Assembly (NCBI RefSeq): GCF_033878955.1
Contig: NZ_CP138858.1
Coordinates: forward strand, 3,003,001-3,067,000
Direction: 5' to 3'
Origin: Coraliomargarita algicola
GTDB lineage: Bacteria > Verrucomicrobiota > Verrucomicrobiia > Opitutales > Coraliomargaritaceae
DNA length: 64,000 bases
A program made the translations under genes and the position numbers. The notes under the pieces are model-generated. The model worked only from the letters and a program-made list of their open reading frames with translations. It was not told where the DNA came from and did no database searches. The stretch's first letter is position 1. Every line of letters starts with the position of its first letter. Shown piece by piece: positions 9,103 through 17,724 of the stretch.

Positions 9103-9759
9103 TCAGCGGTATGGGATGGCGGCGCGCATTCGGACTTTTACGGCGCGGCCGGATTTTTGTGCGGGTTCGAAGCGTGCGCGTTGCAGCACTTCTTCGGTGG
9201 CTTTGGATAGGATCTTGTTAGGAGAGTCGACGATGTTGATCTTTTCGACGTGTCCGTTCTCGTTGACAACGTATTCGACCTTGACCACGCCAGTGATGCC
9301 CTTGCGTTTTGCGGCTGCGGGATAGCTGAATTCGATTTTGGTACGTGGCTGTGGGGGGGAATCGACATCGCCTAGTTCAAAGATTTCCAGACCACCTAGA
9401 TCGCTGCTTTTAACATCGAAAGTGGGTAGTGCGAAGTCGCCGTTCATGGCACCTCCGGTGCCGGGGTCGAGTGCCATTTCAAGTTGTTCGAGTGAAATGG
9501 GGGGAGGTGGTGTCTCGAGCTCGGGGGGAGGCTCTTCCTGCTCTGGCTCTGGAGGCGGGGGCGGGTCTTCCGGTGGTGGAGGCGGTGGTGGAGTCGCTAT
9601 GTCGAGGGCTTCGATCTCATCCGGAGATTTTTCATACGTGGTAAAGATCTGCGTGAGAGGAATCGCTAGAAAAAGGGCCCCACTGATTCCGATGCCGAGC
9701 AAGGCACCGAAGGCTGTCATGCTTTTGCGATGTTGTGGTGGGTTGTAAATTTTAGCCAT
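9103..9759 (-). CDS. tonB: energy transducer TonB
   Basis: A 218-aa protein with one N-terminal membrane helix (FGALLGIGISGALFLAIPL), a proline/glutamate-rich periplasmic spacer (long runs of P with E/D, residues about 55-90) and a C-terminal TonB domain ('FSYPAAAKRKGITGVVKVEY', 'VNENGHVEKINIVDS', 'ILSKATEEVLQRARFEPA'). TonB transmits proton-motive force from ExbBD to outer-membrane receptors by binding their TonB box. It lies between exbD and the TPR gene. The spacer is short, as in TonB2-type proteins of Vibrio, which also work with a TtpC-like partner. Confidence 0.93.
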   Translation of the reverse strand: MAKIYNPPQHRKSMTAFGALLGIGISGALFLAIPLTQIFTTYEKSPDEIEALDIATPPPPPPPEDPPPPPEPEQEEPPPELETPPPPISLEQLEMALDPGTGGAMNGDFALPTFDVKSSDLGGLEIFELGDVDSPPQPRTKIEFSYPAAAKRKGITGVVKVEYVVNENGHVEKINIVDSPNKILSKATEEVLQRARFEPAQKSGRAVKVRMRAAIPYR

Positions 9760-9815
9760 TGGTGCGAAACTGCGTGTTGCTAAAATGGTCTTCCGAAAGC
9801 GGACAGGCCACGGAC

Positions 9816-10214
9816 TTAGCGCTTGGTGGAAAAGTTAATAGATTTGGCTCCGGCTAGTTTGGCTTCGCCATAGACTCGAGCGAAGACGCCGTGGCTGGCT
9901 CCTTCGTCGGCTTGAATGATGACGGGAATGTCTTCCTGGAGTGTGAGTCGCTTGACGATGGGGGAGACGCCACTGATGCCGATGTCGCGACCGCCGTAGA
10001 TCACTTTGTTATCAGAGGTCACTGCGATCAGGATGCTGTTTTTTTCCAGTTGCACGGCAGCGGCGGCTTCGGGTTTGTTGACCTCGACGCCAGTTTCTTC
10101 CACGAACACGGTTGTGACGATAAAGAAGATCAGTAGGATGAAGACCATGTCGATCATCGGCGAGAGATTGATCTCTACGTCGTCGCGGTCGTCGGATGCT
10201 AAGTTTCTGCGCAT
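9816..10214 (-). CDS. exbD: ExbD/TolR biopolymer transport protein
   Basis: A 132-aa inner-membrane protein with a short cytoplasmic N-terminus, one transmembrane helix (LSPMIDMVFILLIFFIVTT) carrying the conserved proton-path aspartate (D22), and a periplasmic domain of about 90 residues ending 'AKLAGAKSINFSTKR'. With ExbB it forms the proton-driven motor for TonB. It lies 56 bp upstream of tonB and 46 bp downstream of exbB in the same operon. Length and motif order are normal for ExbD2-type proteins. Confidence 0.93.
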   Translation of the reverse strand: MRRNLASDDRDDVEINLSPMIDMVFILLIFFIVTTVFVEETGVEVNKPEAAAAVQLEKNSILIAVTSDNKVIYGGRDIGISGVSPIVKRLTLQEDIPVIIQADEGASHGVFARVYGEAKLAGAKSINFSTKR

Positions 10215-10260
10215 TTTAAAAGAAGTTGGAAGTTATAAACTTGAAGTTGGAAGTCTTGGA

Positions 10261-10845
10261 CTAATCAAGTTGTAGCTTGGTGAGGCTGAGTGATTCGATG
10301 CGGGCGAGGGCGGCTTCGACGGCGTGCTTACGGCGACGAATGATTAAGGTTAGGAAGATGCCCGGTAGTGCGATGAAGAGCCCTGTTTGAGTGGTGATGA
10401 GTGCTTCGGAGATGCCGGCCGCGACCATACCTGCGGTTTCTGCGCCGCCTCCGCTGGAGATAGCGGCAAAGGTGCCGAGCATGCCGATCACGGTGCCGAG
10501 CAGCCCCATGAGTGGGGCCGCGGCGACGAGTGTATTCAAAAAGATGAGACGGCGCTCGATATTGTGCAGCATGGTTTGGCGCACTTCTTCGAAGCGATTA
10601 CGCACATGTTTGGCGGCGGTTACGTTTTCTTGAGTATAGCGTATGATCTCACCTGCACGGCCTTCGGCTTGTGCAGGATTATAGATCCAAGTCATCCATT
10701 CGCTTTCATGGCCGAGCTGAATGTTACCTTTCCTCAAGAAAAGTAGGAGCTGGATGCCGTTTGAATAAATCAAGACGGCGAGTAGTGCGAGTGGGATCAT
10801 GACCCATCCGCCGCTGAACCAAATGTCTATGATTTTTTCTAGCAT
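10261..10845 (-). CDS. exbB: ExbB/TolQ/MotA-type proton channel subunit
   Basis: A 194-aa protein with three membrane segments: an N-terminal helix (WVMIPLALLAVLIYSNGIQ) and the paired C-terminal helices 'APLMGLLGTVIGMLGTF' and 'ALITTQTGLFIALPGIFL', which are the MotA/TolQ/ExbB signature. It partners ExbD. The gene follows the longer TtpC-like homologue with an 8-bp gap, so the operon has two ExbB-family members, as in the Vibrio TonB2 cluster. The short one is the ExbB2 equivalent. Confidence 0.92.
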   Translation of the reverse strand: MLEKIIDIWFSGGWVMIPLALLAVLIYSNGIQLLLFLRKGNIQLGHESEWMTWIYNPAQAEGRAGEIIRYTQENVTAAKHVRNRFEEVRQTMLHNIERRLIFLNTLVAAAPLMGLLGTVIGMLGTFAAISSGGGAETAGMVAAGISEALITTQTGLFIALPGIFLTLIIRRRKHAVEAALARIESLSLTKLQLD

Positions 10846-10853
10846 CTTAGTAG

Positions 10854-12260
10854 TTATTTATCTTTGTTACGGGCACCGAGTACGCCATTGATGAAACCGA
10901 CCGCTGTCTGCTCCATGTCGCCAATTTTCTGGCGTGCCATGCGTGAGAGTAAGCCGTGGATGATTAGGGCCGGAATCGCGACGACGAGGCCGAGCTCGGT
11001 GGTGACCAGGGCTTCGGAAATACCCGAAGAGAGGCTTTTGGCATCACCAGTTCCGAAGATGGTGATCAAGTTGAATGTTTTGATCATACCTGTCACGGTG
11101 CCCAACAGACCGAGTAAGGGGGCGGCGGCTGCCGTGAGTGCGATGAAGGGCAAGAAGCGTTCGAGGGCTGGGCGCACGGCCAGGATTTTTTCGTAAAGAA
11201 TTTCTTCCAGTGTGCCGCGCTTTTCGTCGGCGTGTTCGACGCCTTTGACGAGCAGGGCTCCACCTTGGCCAGGAATGTTGGCGGCGGTACTGCGGGCATT
11301 TGCCAGGTCGCCGTTTTCAATTTGGCCGATGATCTTTTGTACGTCTTCCGGGGAGGGTGTTTTGAATGCGGTCACTTCGACCGCTTTGAAGGCGCCGAGT
11401 ATGAGGCAGATGGCTCCGAGGCTGATGATGACGACACCGACACTGCCACCCTTTTCCAGGTGTTCGAGGATCGAGTCGTTACCTTCGACGATTTTGAGAG
11501 CTTTACCGAGAGTGGCATCGGCTGGGATGGTGCCTTCGCCGGATTCAATGAAAGCACGGATGCCTGCGCTGAAGGCTTCGCCGGGCACTGCGATCGCGGC
11601 TTCGGCGGCGTTGAGTTTGCTAAAGGTGGTGCCTGCTAAGCTGGATTGCTTGGAGGCGAAGTAAACGGAAGGGCCGTAGGCTGCGAAAGTGCCTTCTTCG
11701 ATTTCCCCGGTGGGGGAGAGTGCTTTGCCTGGGAATGTGTAGCCACCCACGAGTTGCTCTAGACGGTCGAGTGCGACTCCGATGACTTCAATTTGCTTAT
11801 TGAAGCGGTCCGCTTGCGACATGTCAGGATCGTCGAGTGCGAGGCGGGCTTCTTCTGCGGCTGCGGAGTAGAGCTGCACTTCGCTGTAGTCGATGCGAGT
11901 TTCGAAGGAGCGCACGAATTCGTCCAGTAGGCCCGCAGAGTATTCATTCTGCGCGTTCATGGCTTTTACTTGTTCGCGCAGGCGGTTGAGCCCGAGGTCG
12001 CTGTTGTCACGTAGGCGACGTAGGCGGTTGAGCTCGTCGGCCTTTTGCTTCACCTCGTCTTCCAGCGAAGTGACTTCGCGGATGAGAGGGATTTTCTTGG
12101 TGGCGATCTCGGTGCGCGTTTCGGCGAGTTGTGCGAGCGCGGCTTTGAGGTCGCTGCTGGCTTGGTCGCTGGCGGAGTTAAAGGACTGCGCTTGAGCGAG
12201 GCCGAAGGGAAGCGCGAACAATGAGATCGCAGCAAAGATAGATTTAGCAGTGGTTTGCAT
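10854..12260 (-). CDS. TtpC-like ExbB homologue with periplasmic coiled-coil extension
   Basis: A 468-aa protein with a signal peptide (AISLFALPFGLAQAQS), a coiled-coil-prone stretch at about residues 35-115 ('IREVTSLEDEVKQKADELNR'), a further periplasmic domain, then a membrane helix (VGVVIISLGAICLILGAF) and the MotA/TolQ/ExbB domain ('AAAAPLLGLLGTVTGMIKTF', 'ALVTTELGLVVAIPALI'). TtpC proteins of Vibrio have this layout and act only with the TonB2 system. It lies 20 bp after the DUF3450 gene and 8 bp before exbB. Function in the TonB motor is inferred from family and context. Confidence 0.88.
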   Translation of the reverse strand: MQTTAKSIFAAISLFALPFGLAQAQSFNSASDQASSDLKAALAQLAETRTEIATKKIPLIREVTSLEDEVKQKADELNRLRRLRDNSDLGLNRLREQVKAMNAQNEYSAGLLDEFVRSFETRIDYSEVQLYSAAAEEARLALDDPDMSQADRFNKQIEVIGVALDRLEQLVGGYTFPGKALSPTGEIEEGTFAAYGPSVYFASKQSSLAGTTFSKLNAAEAAIAVPGEAFSAGIRAFIESGEGTIPADATLGKALKIVEGNDSILEHLEKGGSVGVVIISLGAICLILGAFKAVEVTAFKTPSPEDVQKIIGQIENGDLANARSTAANIPGQGGALLVKGVEHADEKRGTLEEILYEKILAVRPALERFLPFIALTAAAAPLLGLLGTVTGMIKTFNLITIFGTGDAKSLSSGISEALVTTELGLVVAIPALIIHGLLSRMARQKIGDMEQTAVGFINGVLGARNKDK

Positions 12261-12280
12261 GGTTTGGCAAAATTTGAGCT

Positions 12281-13042
12281 TTAGTTGATGCGTGCGGGAA
12301 CTTCGACGAATTGGATGTCTTCAGCGCCTTCATAGACGTCGATCAGGCGTTTGATTTCGAGTCCCTTGCCTTCGATTTGCGGCCATTCCCAGCCGTCCGC
12401 GCCAGGGTAGCCGATGCCGGCATATTCGCCAGAGGCATCCACGTAGTAAGCCATGGCGAGGCCCCAGTAGAGTGTGCGTACTTCGACAACTTTGCCGCCG
12501 GCGATTTCGCGGGACTCACTGGTTTCGGTGAGCGTGGTGTTGAATTTGTCGGCTTGGCTGAGAATGCCGACGATGTTTTGCACACGTTCGCCTAGCGAGA
12601 GTTTGGTGTCGCTAGGATCGTCGGGGAGTCGGCGGATCAGTGGCTTGATCTTATGGATGAGTGGTTCCGGTAGTGAGCGGATGATGCGTTTGAGTTGTGT
12701 CTCGAGTGCACCGATGTGTTCCTCTACGACGTCTGCCGCTGCGCTCAGCTCTTCTTTCTCGGCAGCCAGTTGGCTACGATCTTCATCGGCGGCGGTGGCG
12801 GACGCTTCCAAGTCTGCAAGTGATTTTTCGAGTCGCTCTAGTTCATTGCTCAAAAGTTGAATCGTATCACCAAGAATGGATTGTTCGATTTTCCAGTTAG
12901 CTTTCTCTTCGGATATGATTTGACGGGTCTCGACCCATTTATCCAAGGTGTCGCGCGTTTCTGTAACTTTGTTTTGTGCGGACAGGCTAAATGGTGCGAG
13001 GGCGCAGCCCAATGCCAGGATTTGTAAAAGTGGTGTTTTCAT
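12281..13042 (-). CDS. DUF3450 periplasmic coiled-coil protein, first gene of the TonB operon
   Basis: A 253-aa protein. I use the ATG at 13042, which starts a clean signal peptide (LLQILALGCALAPFSLSAQ); a start 30 bp further out would add ten polar residues. After the signal come long coiled-coil heptads (about residues 30-130, 'LLSNELERLEKSLADLEA'), the segment 'SLGERVQNIVGILSQADKFN' and a C-terminal beta domain with 'LYWGLAMAYYVD' and 'GADGWEW', all typical of DUF3450. The family lies at the head of TonB2-type clusters in Vibrio and Shewanella. Its molecular role is not established; it probably associates with the TtpC coiled coil. Confidence 0.87.
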   Translation of the reverse strand: MKTPLLQILALGCALAPFSLSAQNKVTETRDTLDKWVETRQIISEEKANWKIEQSILGDTIQLLSNELERLEKSLADLEASATAADEDRSQLAAEKEELSAAADVVEEHIGALETQLKRIIRSLPEPLIHKIKPLIRRLPDDPSDTKLSLGERVQNIVGILSQADKFNTTLTETSESREIAGGKVVEVRTLYWGLAMAYYVDASGEYAGIGYPGADGWEWPQIEGKGLEIKRLIDVYEGAEDIQFVEVPARIN

Positions 13043-13195
13043 AGATGAGCGAGATTCGATAGCAGAAAGCATTTTTAAAAGAAAGGGCTCTATCGTTAAG
13101 CTTGGGTGTCGGGAATGTGGCGGTTTTGTTACAGCCGGGTGATCTGCTGGTATTGAAAGGAATTTTCAGTAACATGTGAAGATCGATTATTGCTT

Positions 13196-13768
13196 TTAGG
13201 AAGCTGCGATTGTGTCCGTATTGTCTATGGCTAAAAACGTAAATGCTGCTTTAAAGACAGTGGGTGCATCACCGGGAGTGGTGATCGCTTGCCAGCCTTG
13301 CTCGGAAATGGCAAAGGCTTGAAATTGTGGCGTGCCGCCGGCGATGCTGTCGGGCCATGGAGATTTGCCAATCAGCTCGGGTGCGATGGCGGGCCATGGA
13401 TAGTTTGCCGCGCGTAGATAGTCGGCTCGCGCGTCGGCGCTGAAATCGACGGAGTAGGTGAGCACCTCTATTCGCGGCTCGGCTGTGATGATGTCGGGGT
13501 ATACGGCGCGCAGCGCTTTGGCGGCTTGTTGACAGGGCGCGCACCAAGAGGCGGAATAAAAGAAAATCACGAGCTCCACCTCGGGGCGTAGTTCGGACTG
13601 GAGCAAGCGGTAGCCCTGGGCTTGAACGATGCGGCGTCGGTCGCCTGGGTTGTCGAGCCTTGTCCCTACTGGAACGGCACTTAAACTCGTTATGAGGAGT
13701 AAGGCACCGCCCCAGAGGGAGCTTATGGCACGAATGGTTGTAGCGATGGGCATGCGTTTTAGGGCCAT
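13196..13768 (-). CDS. periplasmic thioredoxin-like protein
   Basis: A 190-aa protein with an N-terminal signal/anchor helix (LWGGALLLITSLSAVPVG) and a thioredoxin fold whose active site is SASWCAPCQ (C76, C79). The rest follows the fold ('LVIFFYSA', 'RIEVLTYSVDF', 'GGTPQFQAFA' with the cis-Pro loop TPQ). It could reduce or oxidise a periplasmic disulfide. It lies between the NCQNC-containing TonB receptor upstream and the TonB operon downstream, all on the minus strand. A redox role toward cysteine-containing partners or metal uptake is inference only. Confidence 0.8.
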   Translation of the reverse strand: MALKRMPIATTIRAISSLWGGALLLITSLSAVPVGTRLDNPGDRRRIVQAQGYRLLQSELRPEVELVIFFYSASWCAPCQQAAKALRAVYPDIITAEPRIEVLTYSVDFSADARADYLRAANYPWPAIAPELIGKSPWPDSIAGGTPQFQAFAISEQGWQAITTPGDAPTVFKAAFTFLAIDNTDTIAAS

Positions 13769-13800
13769 CTTGAGAAAAAAGCTGATGAAATCTCTGTGGG

Positions 13801-13879
13801 TGTAGCGGATCGGCGAAGCCGTTTCGACCGACAGGTGTCGGGCTGCCGCAACTCGAAATCGCTTCGCGAGTCCGCTACA
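13801..13879. repeat. REP-like imperfect palindrome (TGTAGCGGA ... TCCGCTACA)
   Basis: A 79-bp element with terminal 9-bp perfect inverted repeats TGTAGCGGA/TCCGCTACA. The arms stay similar inward for about 27 bases (GCGAAGC-TTCGA on one arm, its complement with a few changes on the other). It lies between the TonB receptor gene and the thioredoxin-like gene. It resembles a mobile intergenic palindrome (REP/BIME-like). An element with related TGTAG...CTACA ends occurs at 43875-43930. Confidence 0.7.
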
Positions 13880-13930
13880 TTTAAACGAAAAATCATCCGT
13901 TAATATCTCAGTAGGCCTCTGAATGTTGCG

Positions 13931-16165
13931 CTAGAAGTCGATGCGGGCGCCTAGGATGAAGGTGCGCGGTGTGCGCGGGCCGTAGACGTAGCCGGGATCG
14001 CGCTCAAAGCCGGACTCTTGGTCGTCTTGATAGGCGTCGAGCACGTTGTTGATGCCGGCGCGTAGGGTGAGGTCGTAGCTATCGAACTCGAACTTCTTGC
14101 TGATGCCGAGATCGACGACGAAGAACTGTGGGCTTTTTTCTACGCCGGGCTCTGTAACAGAATCGAGGCGGTCGACATACATCTCGCCGGTCCACTTGAG
14201 CGCGAGGTAGGCGTCGAAGAGGTCGTCGTTGTCGTAGTTGAGCTGCACTAGTCCGGTCCAGTCGGGCGTTTTATTGTAGTGGTCGGTGCCGCGGTCGGCG
14301 TCTTCTTCATCGTAGCGCGCTTGGCTGAAGGCGAGCCCGGCATTGGCTGACCAATTGTTGTTAAACTGGTAGGCGGCGTCGAGCTCGATGCCGAATATGG
14401 TGGAGCCGTCGGTGTTGACGCGGTCGATCTTCTCACGTCCGCCTTCGATGCGCAGTGTGCTCTCGTCGAGGTCGAAGGAGTCTTTCAGGATGGTGTAGTA
14501 AGCTTGCACCGAGGTCTTGAGTCGGCCCTGAAAGGCGGCGGGGCTGTAGTCGAGGCCGAGCGCGAAGGTGTAGGAGCGCTCTTCTTTGAGGTCGTCGGCA
14601 TTCACGATGTCGCGCGGCGTGCCGCCGATGTTTTCGATATGGATGTCTTCGTCAAAGACGCGAGGGGCGAGGAAGCCGCTGCTGAGATTGGAGCGCAGGG
14701 TGACCGTGTCGCTGGCGGTGTAGCGAGCGGCGATGCGTGGGGAGAATACCCAGTTGTCGAGTGTGTTGGCCTTGTCGATGCGGATGCCGGGCACAATTTC
14801 GAGTCGGTCGTTGATCTGCCACTCGTCTTGCAGGAAGAAGCCGAGGTTACTGAAGCTGTCGTCGTGCAGCATGGCGAGGAAGTCGCCTTCAGCGTTTAGC
14901 TGGTCGTCTTTGATCGCTTCGGTCTCATATTGAAAGCCGAATACGAAGCGGTGCTCGCCGGTTTCGCCGACTTGCCCGGCATCGTATTGAAACTTGGCGT
15001 CGAAGATGTAGGAGCGTGTGTCGGTCTGGCCGAAGCTATTGTAGGCGCCCCCGCCGGTGCCGTCGGTGGGATTGCCGAAGAAGGCTTCCGTTTCGGCATT
15101 GCCGCCGCCGTTGACGGTTTGGTTGTTGTAGTCAATGACGTCGCTGGCGGGATCGATGATTTCGCCGCCGGTGCCGCCGTAGTAGCTGTCGCGCTGGAAG
15201 TCGACCATGGCAGCGGAGAGCGTCATGCTCCAGTCGTCGGCCAGTTGCTGATCCCAGGCCAGCGTCGCCCAGTGGTAATCGGTGTCGAGTGCTTCGGCGA
15301 CTTGGGCAAATTTCTCCGGCTTGCCGAGGCTGTCGCCCCCACGGCGCTCTTCGCCGATGTATTGGTAGTTGCCGCGCAGGCGGGTGCGATCGGTGGGCGT
15401 CCACCATAGGTTGGTGCCGATGACGCGATTTTCGCGTTCCACCATTTCGGTGAAGCCATCGCCGTCGCGGTCATACTCGTTTTGGTCGGAGTAGAGGCCG
15501 TAGAGCGAGGCCTTGAAAGAGCCGTCTTCGTTGACGTAGTAGCTGGCAAACTGGCTCTGATAGATCGGGCTCTCGCCGTCGGTGCTGCGAAAGGTGCTGT
15601 CGATGTGGGTGTGACTTTCGTAGGGCTCCTCCGGAATCAAGTTGACCACCCCCGCCACTGCGCCGGGGCCGTAGAGCGCGGAGCCGCCGCCTTTGACGAT
15701 TTCCATGCGGTCGATGGCGATCGTCGGTACTTGGTCGATGCCATACACCGCGGCCACGCCGGTGAAGAGCGGCAAGCCGTCGACCAGGATCTGGTTGTAG
15801 TTGCCCGGCAGGCCGAGCAGTTGGATCTCGGCGGTGCCGCAGTTTTGGCAGTTCGCCTCGGTGCGGGCGCCATTGAGCAACTCCAGTGCCTGGCCGAGCT
15901 CTGTGATCGCGGCGGACTCAAAGATGTCGCTGCCGAGCACTTCCGTTTTGATCGGCACGTCGATGAGTAGCCGCTCCGTGCGGGTGCCGGTCGATACGAC
16001 GGTGAAGTCTTGAAGTTCGTAGACTTCACCGTCGCCGTCTTGGAGGCTTTCTTGCCCGTAGCTTGTGAATGCTGCCGAAGAGGCGAGCATTAGGCTGGAG
16101 AGCTGCATCGCTCGGCTCGAAAAAGCTCGAGAATACAGATTTGTTTGATTGGCATCTTTGTTCAT
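13931..16165 (-). CDS. TonB-dependent receptor with NCQNC plug motif
   Basis: A complete 744-aa outer-membrane receptor. It has a signal region (MQLSSLMLASSAAFTSYGQ), a TonB-box-like segment (YELQDFTVVST, about residues 49-59), a plug domain with 'IQLLGLPGNYNQILVDGLP' and 'IDRMEIVKGGGSALYGPGAV', and a barrel ending 'RTPRTFILGARIDF'. The plug carries TEANCQNCGTAE (C106, C109), a CxxC seen in a subgroup of CirA/BtuB-like receptors in Bacteroidota and Proteobacteria. The cysteines could form a disulfide or bind a metal (inference). Downstream lie a thioredoxin-like gene and the TonB operon. The substrate is not determined; a metal or metal complex is plausible. Confidence 0.92.
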   Translation of the reverse strand: MNKDANQTNLYSRAFSSRAMQLSSLMLASSAAFTSYGQESLQDGDGEVYELQDFTVVSTGTRTERLLIDVPIKTEVLGSDIFESAAITELGQALELLNGARTEANCQNCGTAEIQLLGLPGNYNQILVDGLPLFTGVAAVYGIDQVPTIAIDRMEIVKGGGSALYGPGAVAGVVNLIPEEPYESHTHIDSTFRSTDGESPIYQSQFASYYVNEDGSFKASLYGLYSDQNEYDRDGDGFTEMVERENRVIGTNLWWTPTDRTRLRGNYQYIGEERRGGDSLGKPEKFAQVAEALDTDYHWATLAWDQQLADDWSMTLSAAMVDFQRDSYYGGTGGEIIDPASDVIDYNNQTVNGGGNAETEAFFGNPTDGTGGGAYNSFGQTDTRSYIFDAKFQYDAGQVGETGEHRFVFGFQYETEAIKDDQLNAEGDFLAMLHDDSFSNLGFFLQDEWQINDRLEIVPGIRIDKANTLDNWVFSPRIAARYTASDTVTLRSNLSSGFLAPRVFDEDIHIENIGGTPRDIVNADDLKEERSYTFALGLDYSPAAFQGRLKTSVQAYYTILKDSFDLDESTLRIEGGREKIDRVNTDGSTIFGIELDAAYQFNNNWSANAGLAFSQARYDEEDADRGTDHYNKTPDWTGLVQLNYDNDDLFDAYLALKWTGEMYVDRLDSVTEPGVEKSPQFFVVDLGISKKFEFDSYDLTLRAGINNVLDAYQDDQESGFERDPGYVYGPRTPRTFILGARIDF

Positions 16166-16420
16166 TTTGATGACTCAAAATTAATGGTTTGGCTATTGTC
16201 AATAACTTAGTTGGTTCAAAAATTAAGTTAGGACAGGAGAATTTAGAGGATGCCAATGCCGGCGACGGGCCTGACTTAAGCGGTGCGCGTCGGTGTAATT
16301 AGAGTGTGGAATCTTAAGCCATTTAATTTTGTAGCGTCGTGTTTATTTGACGGAATTGTTGCCATAATCGGCTGGATTTTACGGCGAAATCCTGTGCAGA
16401 CTGAGTCTTACTATTTTCTT

Positions 16421-17605
16421 ATGTCTGATATATTCATGATTCTGGGCTTTGCCCTCGCTGCGTACGCGATCGTTGCAAATGACTCGATCCAAACTCTGGG
16501 GACATTTTTGTCCTCTAATAGCAAGCGCCCCTGGTGGACGCTGTGGATCTGGATTTCCGGAATCATGGTGGTGACTGTGAGTTGGGGCTGGATAGTGAAT
16601 GGTGGGGATCCTGCATTTGGGCGGCTTGCGGCTGCGGGCAAGAATATCGCCCACCCGGAGGCCTTCGGGGGAGCGATCACCTGGCTCTTTGTGATTCCGC
16701 CGCTTTGTTTGGTAATTCTGACGCGGATGGGGATCCCGGTGAGCACTTCGCTCTTGGTTCTGACTGGCTTTAAGGGGCTGGTCGCGGCGCAGCAGGGGAA
16801 GACGCCGAAGGATGCGGTCGACCTGTTTAACTCAATGATGCAGAAGTCCTTAGTGGGCTATGCGATTGCCTTTGCTTTGGGGCTGGCTCTGTATTGGTTG
16901 GTCATTTACTTGATGGAGCGCAAGGTAGCCGCGGAGCGAGATGGCGAGGGGCCGCACAATGAGTTACACCCGTTTTGGATGATCTTTCAATGGGGCTCGA
17001 CTGGCTTTCTTTGGTCGATGTGGCTGATCCAGGATTTGGCCAATATTTTTGTTTATTTGCCGCGTGAGCTCTCGCTGGTAGGCTTGATTTTTGCGCTTGG
17101 GGGCATGGTGCTCTTGCAGGGCTATCTTTTCCGTGAAAAAGGCGGGGCGATTCAGCGCGTGGTCACCACTAAGACCAATACCATCGATGTGCGCTCGGCG
17201 ACTTTTATCGATCTACTCTACGGGATGGTGTTACTCTTCTTTAAGGTCGACTACATTCCTAAGCTCTTTGCGGCGATGGATATGGATGTGCCATGGCCGG
17301 AGCAGATGCCGATGAGCACCACCTGGGTCTTTCTCGGTCTGCTGGCCGGTCGTGAGGTGGGGATCGCCCTACGCCTGAAGCTGCGTAAGAAGAAAAAGGT
17401 CTCGAACATGATCTTCCGTGATGCGGGTAAGGCCTTCCTCGGCTCTGCGGTGGCCGTGATGCTGGCACTCTTCCTGCCGACTTTTATCAAGCCGGTCGTG
17501 CAAGCGCGTGTCGATGCGGAGGCGGTGACTGCAGAGCAAGTTGAACAGGTCAGTGCCCCCGTCACAGATCGCCCACTGCCTGAAGTGCTTGCGCCCAGCG
17601 AGTAG
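16421..17605 (+). CDS. polytopic membrane protein, PiT-transporter-like
   Basis: About 394 aa with around nine membrane helices. I prefer the ATG at 16421, which opens into 'MSDIFMILGFALAAYAIVA'; a GTG at 16283 in the same frame would add 46 residues without clear membrane logic. The motif ANDSIQTLGTFLSSN in the first helix recalls the signature of PiT phosphate permeases (N-D-x-A-N...GT), and 'IPVSTSLLVLTGF' later recalls their second repeat. The C-terminal tail is acidic. It is divergent from the TonB receptor gene. A transport role is likely, but phosphate as substrate is unproven. Confidence 0.65.
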   Translation: MSDIFMILGFALAAYAIVANDSIQTLGTFLSSNSKRPWWTLWIWISGIMVVTVSWGWIVNGGDPAFGRLAAAGKNIAHPEAFGGAITWLFVIPPLCLVILTRMGIPVSTSLLVLTGFKGLVAAQQGKTPKDAVDLFNSMMQKSLVGYAIAFALGLALYWLVIYLMERKVAAERDGEGPHNELHPFWMIFQWGSTGFLWSMWLIQDLANIFVYLPRELSLVGLIFALGGMVLLQGYLFREKGGAIQRVVTTKTNTIDVRSATFIDLLYGMVLLFFKVDYIPKLFAAMDMDVPWPEQMPMSTTWVFLGLLAGREVGIALRLKLRKKKKVSNMIFRDAGKAFLGSAVAVMLALFLPTFIKPVVQARVDAEAVTAEQVEQVSAPVTDRPLPEVLAPSE

Positions 17606-17630
17606 CCTCGTTTTTAATACATTATAATCG

Positions 17631-17666
17631 AAAAGCGCTTCTCCTCTCGGGGAGGCGCTTTTTTTG
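17631..17666 (+). terminator. Rho-independent terminator
   Basis: The stem AAAAGCGC-TTCTCC pairs with GGGGAGGCGCTTTT around a small loop and is followed by seven T. It lies 26 bp after the stop codon of the PiT-like membrane protein gene. Confidence 0.85.
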
Positions 17667-17703
17667 TGAATTGTGATCATGCTTGATTCTTGCAATACAA
17701 GCT

Positions 17704-17720
17704 ATTGCAGTTACTGTAAT
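17704..17720. promoter_or_regulatory. palindromic operator of the MazF module
   Basis: ATTGCAGTTACTGTAAT is a 17-bp near-perfect palindrome (seven of eight pairs) ending 4 bp before the antitoxin ATG at 17725. Ribbon-helix-helix antitoxins usually repress their own operon from such sites, so this is the likely autoregulatory operator (inference from position and family). Confidence 0.6.
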
Positions 17721-17724
17721 TCTC

